Of a stretch of DNA of 64,000 bases, positions 9,339 through 16,954 are shown piece after piece (position 1 is the stretch's first letter; each line of letters begins with the position of its first letter). The notes below the pieces were generated by a model. It saw nothing but the letters and a program-made list of their open reading frames with translations. It was not told where the DNA came from and did not search any database. The translations under genes and the position numbers were made by a program. Origin of the DNA: Azohydromonas aeria (GTDB lineage: Bacteria; Pseudomonadota; Gammaproteobacteria; Burkholderiales; Burkholderiaceae_C); assembly GCF_009760915.1 (NCBI RefSeq), contig NZ_VIDQ01000010.1, forward strand, positions 62,001-126,000, written 5' to 3'.

Positions 9339-9776
9339 TCAGGCGCGGTCGGGGGCCGCGGGCGTGGAGATGTCCTTGAGCGCCTCGCCGACGCTCGCTT
9401 CGCTGCTGCCGCGCTCGGCCAGGTCGCCCAGCGAGACGATGCCCACGAGCTGCTGCTGGCGGTCCAGCACCGGCATGCGCCGGATCTGGGTGTCGCGCAT
9501 CTCGTCGAGCACGTCCTCCAGCGGCTGGTCGTCGAAGCACCAGCGCACGCTGCCGCTCATGACCTCGCTCACCGGCGTGACGGCGGCATCCTTGCCCGCG
9601 GCCACGCCGCGCACGGTGATGTCGCGGTCGGTGAGCATGCCCACCAGCTTGCGGCCTTCGCACACCGGCACCACGCCCACGTTGAGCTCGTCCATGAGCT
9701 GCGCGGCGCGCTGCAGCGTGTCGTCGGGCTGCACCACGCGCACGTCGCGCGTCATCACATCGGCTACCTGGTCCAT
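9339..9776 (-). CDS. CBS-domain pair protein
   Basis: This 145-aa protein is almost entirely two CBS motifs. The first covers about residues 5-60 (VADVMTRDV ... LVGMLTDRDI) and the second about 70-125 (VSEVMSGSV ... LVGIVSLGDLAERG). CBS pairs bind adenine nucleotides and act as energy or redox sensors. Stand-alone forms are often in stress regulons. Start ATG 9776 is used. The gene is divergent from the DUF4142 gene with 192 nt between them and leads the leftward trio CBS, host-attachment, 79-aa protein. Confidence 0.85.
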   Translation of the reverse strand: MDQVADVMTRDVRVVQPDDTLQRAAQLMDELNVGVVPVCEGRKLVGMLTDRDITVRGVAAGKDAAVTPVSEVMSGSVRWCFDDQPLEDVLDEMRDTQIRRMPVLDRQQQLVGIVSLGDLAERGSSEASVGEALKDISTPAAPDRA

Positions 9777-9968
9777 CTTCCACAACTCCTTGGCTTGCAG
9801 GCCCGGGGCGGCAAGCGCGGTGCCCGTGCCCGGGCAAATCCCAGGCGGCCCCGGCATCGGCCGTGTCCCCCATGGGCGAGGCGATTGCCAGGCCTCTGCC
9901 CATGCCGCGCACGCGGCTCGACCGTCCTTTTCCTCGAAGGACTTTTCCCGGGATCCAAGGAGCAAGAG

Positions 9969-10490
9969 ATGATGAAGCGACTGATGTCCACCGCGCTGCT
10001 GGGCTGCAGCCTGGCCCTGTTCACCAGCCTGGCGCCGGCCGCCGACGGCATGGTCCGCAGCGACCGCAACTTCATGGAGCAGGCAGCGCAGAACGGGCAT
10101 GCCGAGGTCGAGGCCGCCAAGCTCGCGCAGAGCAAGAGCGCCAACGAGAAGGTCAAGGCCTTCGCCGCGCAGATGCAGCAGGACCACACCAAGACCAACG
10201 AGGAGCTGACCGCGCTGGCCGCCAGCAAGAACATCCAGCTGCCCACCGAGCCCTCGGCCGTGCAGAAGAGCAAGGCCAAGGCGATGAGCGCGCTCGACGG
10301 CGAGCGCTTCGACCGCCAGTACGCCGACGAGATGGGCATCAAGGCCCACGAGGACACGATCAAGATGTTCCAGAAGGCCGCCTTGGGCGCCAAGGACCCG
10401 GACGTCAAGGCCTTCGCCGCCAAGACGCTGCCCGCGCTGGAAGGGCACCTGAAGATGTCGCGCGACCTGCGCGCCTCGCTGGGCAAGTGA
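9969..10490 (+). CDS. DUF4142 exported protein
   Basis: This 173-aa protein has an N-terminal signal peptide (MMKRLMSTALLGC to APAAD) followed by one DUF4142 domain, a ferritin-like four-helix bundle of unknown function found in the envelope of many proteobacteria. Typical segments are FMEQAAQNGHAEVEAAKLA and FAAQMQQDHTKTNEEL. The ribosome site AAGGAGC lies 8 nt before ATG 9969. Its divergent position to the CBS gene suggests a shared stress-type control region. Confidence 0.88.
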   Translation: MMKRLMSTALLGCSLALFTSLAPAADGMVRSDRNFMEQAAQNGHAEVEAAKLAQSKSANEKVKAFAAQMQQDHTKTNEELTALAASKNIQLPTEPSAVQKSKAKAMSALDGERFDRQYADEMGIKAHEDTIKMFQKAALGAKDPDVKAFAAKTLPALEGHLKMSRDLRASLGK

Positions 10491-10540
10491 CCCGTCGCGG
10501 CCGCAGCGGCGTCGGCGCGCCGCGCGGCCCCTTGTCGCCC

Positions 10541-10557
10541 CCCGGGCTGGGCCCGGG
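10541..10557 (+). terminator. Weak hairpin after the DUF4142 gene
   Basis: The sequence CCCGGGC-TGG-GCCCGGG forms a perfect 7-bp stem with a 3-nt loop 51 nt after the DUF4142 stop. There is no T tract, so intrinsic termination is only possible. Confidence 0.35.
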
Positions 10558-10630
10558 TTGATACGGGCACGCACCGGCCGGGAGGCCACCTTTATTTGTC
10601 TTGTCTCAGCACAAGCCCCAGCGCTCGGGA

Positions 10631-10647
10631 TTTCCATATCCTGGAAA
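10631..10647. promoter_or_regulatory. Short inverted repeat upstream of the response regulator
   Basis: TTTCCA-TATCC-TGGAAA (6-bp arms, 5-nt spacer) lies 42 nt before the ATG of the response regulator in a locally AT-richer patch. It could be an operator for this regulatory pair. There is no second copy to support it. Confidence 0.3.
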
Positions 10648-10688
10648 ATGCGGACCGCATTTGAAGCAAGAAGCAACTGAGGGGCAAC

Positions 10689-11561
10689 ATGGAGTCGCCG
10701 TACTCGATCCTGATCGTTGAAGACGAGGCGGTGATCGCGCTGGACCTGCAGTGTCAGCTGGAGGACATGGGTTACCGCGTGCTGGGCCCGGCCGAGAGCG
10801 GCCCGCAAGCCCTGGCCCTGGCGGCGCAGGAACGGCCCGACCTGGTGCTGATGGACATCCGCATCCAGGGCCCCATCGACGGCATCGAGACCGCGGCGCG
10901 GCTGGGCCGCGTCGGCGGGCCGCCGGTGGTGTTCCTGACGTCGCACAGCGACGACGACACGGTGGCGCAGGCCGCGCGCACCTCGCCCAGCGGCTTCCTG
11001 ACCAAGCCCTTCGAGGGCCGGGCGCTGCGCGCGGCCATCGAGATGGCGCTGGCGCGCGCGGCGCTGGAGCGGCGGCTGCGCGAGTCCGAGCGCTGGTTCG
11101 CGGCCACGCTGCGCTGCGTGCAGGACGGCGTGATCGTGGTCAACCCGGACGCCACGCTGCGCTTCATGAACCCCGCCGCCGAGGCGCTCACCGGCTGGAA
11201 TGCCGACGAGGCCGTGGGCCGCCGCCTGGTGGAAGTGGTGCGCTACGCGTCGGGCGACGCGCACCCGCCCGCCGCGCTGCGCGCGCTGGCCGAGAACTGC
11301 AGCATCGGCGTGACGCACGGGCGCCGGCTGCTGCGGCGCAACAGCGCGCGCACGGAGGTGGTGGTGGACGAATCCGCCTCGCTGGTGGAGGGCGAGTTCG
11401 GGCTGCGCATGGGCGCGGTGCTGGTGCTGCGCGACGCCACCGAGCGCCTGGCGCGCGAGGGGCTCGACGCCGCCGGCCAGCACCGCCCACCCGCGGCCAA
11501 CGCCGCCGAGGCGCCGGCTGCCGATGCCGGTAGCGCGCCGCCGCGGGCGCAGGCGACCTGA
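10689..11561 (+). CDS. Response regulator with receiver and PAS domains
   Basis: This 290-aa cytoplasmic protein has a CheY-like receiver (residues 5-120): acidic pocket E11/D12, phospho-acceptor D56, conserved T84 and K106. A PAS domain follows (about residues 135-255: DGVIVVNPDATLRFMNPAAEALTGW). There is no DNA-binding or catalytic output domain, so it probably acts by protein contact, possibly with the HisKA_2 kinase encoded next. An intrinsic terminator separates the two genes. The C-terminal 30 residues are Ala/Pro-rich and probably disordered. Confidence 0.88.
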   Translation: MESPYSILIVEDEAVIALDLQCQLEDMGYRVLGPAESGPQALALAAQERPDLVLMDIRIQGPIDGIETAARLGRVGGPPVVFLTSHSDDDTVAQAARTSPSGFLTKPFEGRALRAAIEMALARAALERRLRESERWFAATLRCVQDGVIVVNPDATLRFMNPAAEALTGWNADEAVGRRLVEVVRYASGDAHPPAALRALAENCSIGVTHGRRLLRRNSARTEVVVDESASLVEGEFGLRMGAVLVLRDATERLAREGLDAAGQHRPPAANAAEAPAADAGSAPPRAQAT

Positions 11562-11564
11562 GGC

Positions 11565-11594
11565 GCCGGCCCTGGGGGCCGGCTTTTCCTTTTT
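11565..11594 (+). terminator. Intrinsic terminator between the response regulator and the kinase
   Basis: GCCGGCCC-TGG-GGGCCGGC is a perfect 8-bp stem with a 3-nt loop, followed by TTTTCCTTTTT, 3 nt after the response-regulator stop. The kinase gene starts 68 nt further on, so it needs read-through or its own promoter. Confidence 0.85.
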
Positions 11595-11661
11595 CCGACT
11601 CCCTTCCCGCCCGCGGCCCGGGCCGCGGGGCATCCTGCCCCGAAAGGCCGCATTCCCGCCC

Positions 11662-14424
11662 ATGTCCGAGCCCCGTCCCCCGTTCCGGCTGCCCGTTCCC
11701 CGCGCCATCGCCGTGGCGCTGCTGCTGATGCTGGCCGTGGCCGCTGTGGCGCTGTGGACGCAGCAGCGCGCCACGGCGGCCAGCGACAAGCGCCGCCACA
11801 CGCTCGACGTGCGGGTGGAGCTCTACGCGCTCAACACCGACGTGCGCGACGTCTCGCGCGCCGTGCGCGGCTACCTCATCAGTGGCCAGGACGACTGGCT
11901 CGACCCCTATCGCATCGCGCGCGAGCGGCTGCCCGAGCGGCTGCAGCGGCTGCGCGCACTCGTTGCCGAGGATGCGGCGCAGCAGCAGCGGCTGCAGCGC
12001 CTGGCCGCGCAGCTGCGCGAGTACCAGCGCTTCGTGGACGGACTGCTGCTCAGCGCCGATGCCCAGGGGCTGGACGCCGCGCGGCGCCGTCTGGCCGCGG
12101 GCTCCAGCCGCGCGCTGGTGGACGCGGCCGACGCCACGCTGGCCGAGCTCGACGCCGCCGAGCTGCAGCGGCTGGCGCAGCACGAGCAGGAAGCGCGGCA
12201 GAGCACCGAGCTCAACACCGCGGTGACGCTGCTGGGCAGCCTGCTGTCGCTGCTGCTGATGGTCATTGCCGGCCGCGCGCTGCAGCGCAAGGTCACGCAG
12301 CTGCGCGGCAGCGTGGAGCGGCTGGCGCGGGCGCGCAGCGCCGAGTCGCAGGCCATGGCGCGGCTGCAGCAGGCGCAGGCCTCGCTGCACGCGGCCAACG
12401 AGGCGCTGCAGGCCCAGGCCGACCACCTGGCCGAGCTCAACGAGGCGCTGTGGCAGTGGATCAGCCCGCGCAGCGCCGCGCAGCCCGTGCGCCCCGGGCC
12501 GTCACGGCTGGACGACCCGGACCGGCTGGCGGCGCTGCGCCGCACCGGGCTGATGGACTCGCCGGCCGAGGAGGCCTTCGACCGCTTCACGCGGCTGGCG
12601 GCGCAGACGCTGGGCGTGCCGACCTGCCTGATCAGCCTGGTCGATGACCGCCGCCTCTTCCTCAAGAGCGCCTGGGGCCTGGAAGGCGCCTGGGCCGGGC
12701 AGCGCGAGCTGCCGCTCACGCACAGCTTCTGCCCGGAGGTGGTCGCCGCCGGGCAGGCGCTGGAAGTGGCCGACACGCATGCCGACGCCGCGCTGCGCGC
12801 GCACCCAGCCGTGGCCGAGCTGGGCGTGGCGGCGTACCTGGGCGTGCCGCTGGCCACGCCCGACGGGCAGGTGCTGGGCAGCTTCTGCGCCATCGACCAC
12901 CGGCCGCGGCGCTGGAGCGCGCAGGACCATGCCGCGCTGGAGCGCATCGCGCAGTCGGTGCTCGCCGGCATCGCCGTGCGCATGCAGCTGCACGAGCTGG
13001 AGCGCCGCGTGGCCGAGCGCACGGCCGAGGTGCAGATGCTGGCCGGCGCCATCCAGCACTCGCTCACCGGCTTCAGCGTGGTGGACATGGCCGGCCGCCT
13101 CACCTTCGTCAACGACGCCTACGCGCGCATGTGGGGCTACGACAGCCCCGAGGACCTCATCGGCAGCGCCGTGGCCGGGCACTGCGCCGACCCGGGCCTG
13201 AGCGCGCGGCTGGGTGCGGAGCTGCACGCGCGCGGCAGCGCCCGGCTGGACTTCACGGCGCGGCGGCGCGACGGCAGCGTGTTCGAGGCGCTGCTCGACG
13301 CGCGCCGGGCCGAGGACGAGAACGGGCGCGAAATCCACATCGCCACCGTCATCGATATCACCGAGCGCAAGCGCGCGGAGCAGGCGCTGCGCATGAGCGA
13401 GGAGCGGCTGCGGCTGGCGCTGGACGCCGCCGGCATGGACGCCTTCGAGCTGGAGCCCGTCACCGGCGTGGTGCTGCGCATCGGCAGCCTGCACACCGCG
13501 CTGGCGCTCACGGCGGAAGAGCAGCACCTGGCGCGCGCGTGGCTGCGCCGCGTGCATCCGGAAGACCGGCAGGCGCTCATCGACGCCGGCAAGGCGCTGA
13601 CGCCGCAGCAGCCCGCCTACCGCCAGGAGTACCGCTTCCGCGGCCCCGACGGCCAGTGGCGCTGGCTGCTGGAGCGCTCCCAGCGCAGCTTCGGCCCCGG
13701 CGGCGAGCCCGGGCGCATCACCGGCGTGGTGGTGGACGTGACCGAGCGCCGCCACGACGAGGAGGCGGTGAAAACCTCGCTGGCGGAGAAGGAGGTGCTG
13801 TTGCAGGAGGTGCACCACCGCGTCAAGAACAACCTGCAGATCGTCACCAGCCTGTTGCAGTTGCAGCGCCGCCAGCTGCCCGACCCGGCGATCCAGGCCG
13901 CGTTGGCCGAGACCGAGAACCGGGTGCGCGCCATGGCGCTGGTGCACCAGCGGCTGTATCAGCACGGCACGCTGTCGTCGCTGGACTTCGCCGACTACCT
14001 GCGCAGCCTGGGCGCGCAGCTGATGCAGTCCTGGGGCGGCGAGCGCGCGGCGCGGCTGGTGTACGAGCTGCAGCCGCTGCGCCTGCCGCTGGGCACGGCC
14101 ATCCCGCTGGGGCTGATCGTGACGGAGCTGATCACCAACGCCCAGAAGTACGCGCTGGCGCCGCGCGGCGGCGGGCTGCTGACGGTGGCGCTGGAATCCG
14201 ACGGCCCGCAGGGCCTGCTGCTGACGGTCAGCGACGACGGCCCGGGCCTGCCCGCGGGCTTCGATCCGGCGCGCGGGCGCGGGCTGGGGATGCGGCTGGT
14301 GCAGACGCTGTCGCGGCAGATCGGCGCCACCGTCAGCTTCGACACGCCGGCGGGCGGGGGGACGCGCTGCACGATCAAGGCGCCGATCAAGAAGGAGGAG
14401 GCGGTGGAGGTGGTGGCGGCGTGA
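11662..14424 (+). CDS. CHASE3/GAF/PAS sensor histidine kinase (HisKA_2/HWE type)
   Basis: This 920-aa inner-membrane kinase has a transmembrane helix near residues 13-33, then a CHASE3-like helical periplasmic domain (RGYLISGQDDWLDPY) and a second membrane span near 190-212. A cytoplasmic coiled coil follows, then a GAF domain (about 290-445) and two PAS domains (about 455-575 and 580-700). The HisKA_2 box EVHHRVKNNLQI has its phospho-acceptor His at 719. The HATPase domain shows TELITNAQKYAL and DDGPGLP. Start ATG 11662 gives the transmembrane start; its ribosome site is weak. The likely partner is the receiver-PAS protein just upstream. Confidence 0.9.
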   Translation: MSEPRPPFRLPVPRAIAVALLLMLAVAAVALWTQQRATAASDKRRHTLDVRVELYALNTDVRDVSRAVRGYLISGQDDWLDPYRIARERLPERLQRLRALVAEDAAQQQRLQRLAAQLREYQRFVDGLLLSADAQGLDAARRRLAAGSSRALVDAADATLAELDAAELQRLAQHEQEARQSTELNTAVTLLGSLLSLLLMVIAGRALQRKVTQLRGSVERLARARSAESQAMARLQQAQASLHAANEALQAQADHLAELNEALWQWISPRSAAQPVRPGPSRLDDPDRLAALRRTGLMDSPAEEAFDRFTRLAAQTLGVPTCLISLVDDRRLFLKSAWGLEGAWAGQRELPLTHSFCPEVVAAGQALEVADTHADAALRAHPAVAELGVAAYLGVPLATPDGQVLGSFCAIDHRPRRWSAQDHAALERIAQSVLAGIAVRMQLHELERRVAERTAEVQMLAGAIQHSLTGFSVVDMAGRLTFVNDAYARMWGYDSPEDLIGSAVAGHCADPGLSARLGAELHARGSARLDFTARRRDGSVFEALLDARRAEDENGREIHIATVIDITERKRAEQALRMSEERLRLALDAAGMDAFELEPVTGVVLRIGSLHTALALTAEEQHLARAWLRRVHPEDRQALIDAGKALTPQQPAYRQEYRFRGPDGQWRWLLERSQRSFGPGGEPGRITGVVVDVTERRHDEEAVKTSLAEKEVLLQEVHHRVKNNLQIVTSLLQLQRRQLPDPAIQAALAETENRVRAMALVHQRLYQHGTLSSLDFADYLRSLGAQLMQSWGGERAARLVYELQPLRLPLGTAIPLGLIVTELITNAQKYALAPRGGGLLTVALESDGPQGLLLTVSDDGPGLPAGFDPARGRGLGMRLVQTLSRQIGATVSFDTPAGGGTRCTIKAPIKKEEAVEVVAA

Positions 14425-14460
14425 GCCACCATCACGGCCCACGCCCTCACCCGGTCTTCG

Positions 14461-15345
14461 TCACTCCAGCATCAGCGCCTGCGCCAAGTGCGCGTACACG
14501 GCCGAGACGCGGCGCACGTGCCGCCCTTCCGGCTGCGCCAGCAGCCACAGCTCGGTGCGGCAGTCGTCGATCTCCGGACTCAACGCCCGCAGATCGCCGC
14601 GGCCGCGTGCCAGGAAAATCGGGAACAGCCCCACGCCCAGCCCCAGGGCGACGAGTTCCATCACGGTCAGGATGCTGTTGACGCGGTACGTCGTCACCAG
14701 CTTCGGCAGCCGCTTGCGCCGCCACACGACGGTCGGGTGCTCGGGCAGCGCGTCGTCAGGGGCAATCCAGGGCACTGCACCGCTCTCGGCCTCGGCCCAA
14801 TCGGTCACCGCCGAGTCCCGGGCGACGAAGGGCGCGACGCGGATCGGCCCCAGGTGACGGCCCACCAAGTGCTGTGGCGGGCGCCGCGTGGCGCGCACGG
14901 CGATGTCGGCGTCGCGCCGGGTCAGGCTGGCGAGTTCGTTGCCGGCGTGCAGGTCAAAGCTGAGCAGCGGATGGCTCTCATGCAGCGCGCGCAGTGCCGG
15001 CGCGATGAGGCCGTGCAGGATCGTGTCGGTGCTGGTGATGCGCACGCTGCCGCTGACGCCCTCAGGCTGCTGCTGCGCGGCGGAACGCGCCGCCTCCAGC
15101 GCGGACTCCACGGCCTCGGCCTGCTCGGCCAGGGCGCGCGCCAGGTCCAGCGGCGTGCAGCCGCTGCGGGAGCGCTTGAACAGCGGCTGCCCCAGGCCGC
15201 GCTCGATGCGCTGCAGGGTGCGGAACGCCGTGGACGCGTCCACGCCCAGACGCTCGGCCGCGCCGTTGAAGGTACCGGCGCGCACGAGGGCCAGCACCAG
15301 TCTCAGGTCCGAAGCCTCCAGGCGGTATTGCGTTGCTGCAGTCAT
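14461..15345 (-). CDS. LysR-family transcriptional regulator
   Basis: This 294-aa regulator has an N-terminal winged helix (RLVLALVRAGTFNGAAERLGV, with STAFRTLQRIERGLG as recognition region) and a periplasmic-binding-like effector domain from about residue 90. It is divergent from a DoxX-family gene with 80 nt between them, the usual LysR arrangement in which the regulator controls the neighbour. A GATTGCAATC palindrome lies in this gap. The inducer is unknown. Confidence 0.9.
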   Translation of the reverse strand: MTAATQYRLEASDLRLVLALVRAGTFNGAAERLGVDASTAFRTLQRIERGLGQPLFKRSRSGCTPLDLARALAEQAEAVESALEAARSAAQQQPEGVSGSVRITSTDTILHGLIAPALRALHESHPLLSFDLHAGNELASLTRRDADIAVRATRRPPQHLVGRHLGPIRVAPFVARDSAVTDWAEAESGAVPWIAPDDALPEHPTVVWRRKRLPKLVTTYRVNSILTVMELVALGLGVGLFPIFLARGRGDLRALSPEIDDCRTELWLLAQPEGRHVRRVSAVYAHLAQALMLE

Positions 15346-15375
15346 GCTTTGCTTCCACGCCGATTTTCATGGCGC

Positions 15376-15385
15376 GATTGCAATC
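15376..15385. promoter_or_regulatory. Palindrome in the LysR-doxX divergent region
   Basis: GATTGCAATC is a perfect 10-bp palindrome midway between the divergent starts. It could be part of a LysR operator. This is an inference from position. Confidence 0.35.
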
Positions 15386-15425
15386 CCAGACTGACGTCTC
15401 CCCTCACCTTTCAAGGAGACCCGTC

Positions 15426-15860
15426 ATGAATCGACCCATCGAAATTTCAACGGCTGCTTACGGCGCCACGCTGCTGCGCCTGAGCATGGGCACGATGTGG
15501 ATCGCGCATGCGCTGCTGAAACTGCTGGTGTTCACGCTGCCGGGCACGGCGCAGTTCTTCGACAGCGTGGGCTTTCCCGGCTTCCTGGCTTATCCCGTCT
15601 TCGTCGCCGAATTGATCGGCGGGTTGATGCTGGTGCTGGGCCTGTACGCGCGCCAGGTGGCGCTGGCGCTGCTGCCGGTGATGCTGGCGGCAACGTCGGT
15701 GCACCTTGGGAACGGCTGGGTGTTTACGAGCGCGGGCGGGGGATGGGAGTACCCGGCTTTTCTGTGCGTCGCCTCTGTCGTGCAGTGGCTGCTGGGGGAT
15801 GGGGCTTGGGCACTGCGGCGGAGCGAAAAATTCGTCCCGACGCCGGCCTTGGCTGCTTGA
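15426..15860 (+). CDS. DoxX family membrane protein
   Basis: This 144-aa protein has four predicted membrane spans (starts near residues 10, 52, 77 and 110) with the DoxX pattern LLRLSMGTMWIAHALLKL and ELIGGLMLVLGLYARQVA. Members of the family are linked to quinone or sulfur redox chemistry and to detoxification. The function here is unknown. Start ATG 15426 follows an AAGGAG site 9 nt upstream. It is probably controlled by the divergent LysR gene. Confidence 0.88.
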   Translation: MNRPIEISTAAYGATLLRLSMGTMWIAHALLKLLVFTLPGTAQFFDSVGFPGFLAYPVFVAELIGGLMLVLGLYARQVALALLPVMLAATSVHLGNGWVFTSAGGGWEYPAFLCVASVVQWLLGDGAWALRRSEKFVPTPALAA

Positions 15861-15921
15861 ACCCGTCCGGCATTGCAAGGCCACGGGACAATGCAGGCGG
15901 CCATGTCTCTCCAGGCACTCC

Positions 15922-16947
15922 ATGAACGACAAGACCTTGCCGTCCCGCAATTTTTCTGCTGCGGAGCCCGTCGAATTCGGCGAAGTCCTTGGCCTGATTG
16001 CCGCCGCCCGGCAGCGGGCCTTTCAGGCGGTCAACACAGCGCTGATCGAGTTGTACTGGCAAGTCGGGGCCGTCATCAGCCGCAAGGTCGCGGCGGCCGA
16101 ATGGGGCGACGGCGTGGTGGACCGGCTGGCGAAGCACATTGCCCAGGAGCATCCCGGTCTGCGCGGCTTCACTCGGCGCAACCTGTTCCGCATGCGCCAG
16201 TTCCATGAGGCGTACCCGGACCGCGAAATAGTGTCAGCACTGCTGACACTATTGCCCTGGACCCATCACCTCACGATCCTGGGCCAGAGCAAACGCCCCG
16301 AAGAGCGCGATTTCTACCTGCGCATGGCTGTACGTGAACGGTGGAGCAGCCGCGAACTGGAGCGCCAGTTCAAGGGCGCCTTGTTCGAACGCATGGTGCT
16401 CAATCCGGCCAAAGCGACACCCGTCACGTCACAAACGCATCCTGGCGCTGCCGAGGTATTCCGCGACAGCTACTTGCTCGAATTTCTGGGCCTGCCGCCC
16501 GGCCACAGCGAAGCCGACCTGCACCGCGGCTTGCTGACACAACTGCGCGATTTCCTGATCGAACTGGGCCGCGACTTCTGCTTCGTCGGCTCGGAATTCC
16601 CGCTGCAGGTGGGCAAGCAGGACTTCGCGCTGGACCTGCTTTTCTTTCACCGCGGCCTGAACTGCCTCGTCGCCATCGAACTCAAGGTCGGCCGCTTCGA
16701 GCCGGAATACCTGGGCAAATTGGGCTTTTATCTGGAGGCCCTGGACCGCGACGTGCGCAAGCCGCACGAAAATCCGGCCATCGGCGTGCTGCTGTGCGCC
16801 AGCAAGGACGACGAGGTGGTGGAATATGCGCTGAGCCGCAGCCTGTCACCGGCCCTCATTGCGGAATATCAGACGCAATTGCCGGACAAGAGGGTGTTGC
16901 AGGCGAAGTTGCATGAGATGCTTACAAACAGTCCGCTAGCACCTTAA
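15922..16947 (+). CDS. DUF1016 (YhcG-like) PD-(D/E)xK nuclease family protein
   Basis: This 341-aa protein has the two-part structure of the YhcG/DUF1016 family. The N-terminal helical DUF1016_N domain (about 15-165) has AFQAVNTALIELYWQVG and RNLFRMRQFHEAYP. The C-terminal PD-(D/E)xK nuclease fold (about 180-335) has D238 in FALDLLFFH and E253-L-K255 in VAIELKVGRFEPEYLGK. Members occur as accessory genes near restriction and toxin loci; the target is unproven. Start ATG 15922 is used. A perfect 27-bp palindrome lies inside the gene at 16227-16253. The AT-rich nuclease-helicase gene follows after 7 nt. Confidence 0.88.
   Translation: MNDKTLPSRNFSAAEPVEFGEVLGLIAAARQRAFQAVNTALIELYWQVGAVISRKVAAAEWGDGVVDRLAKHIAQEHPGLRGFTRRNLFRMRQFHEAYPDREIVSALLTLLPWTHHLTILGQSKRPEERDFYLRMAVRERWSSRELERQFKGALFERMVLNPAKATPVTSQTHPGAAEVFRDSYLLEFLGLPPGHSEADLHRGLLTQLRDFLIELGRDFCFVGSEFPLQVGKQDFALDLLFFHRGLNCLVAIELKVGRFEPEYLGKLGFYLEALDRDVRKPHENPAIGVLLCASKDDEVVEYALSRSLSPALIAEYQTQLPDKRVLQAKLHEMLTNSPLAP
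16227..16253. repeat. Perfect 27-bp palindrome inside the DUF1016 gene
   Basis: Two 13-nt arms (AATAGTGTCAGCA and its reverse complement) flank one central C. It encodes the segment around IVSALLTLLP in the helical domain. A perfect inverted repeat of this size in coding DNA is far beyond chance. It could be a binding or cleavage site for the encoded nuclease, or an mRNA hairpin. Confidence 0.9.
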
Positions 16948-16954
16948 CAGACCA

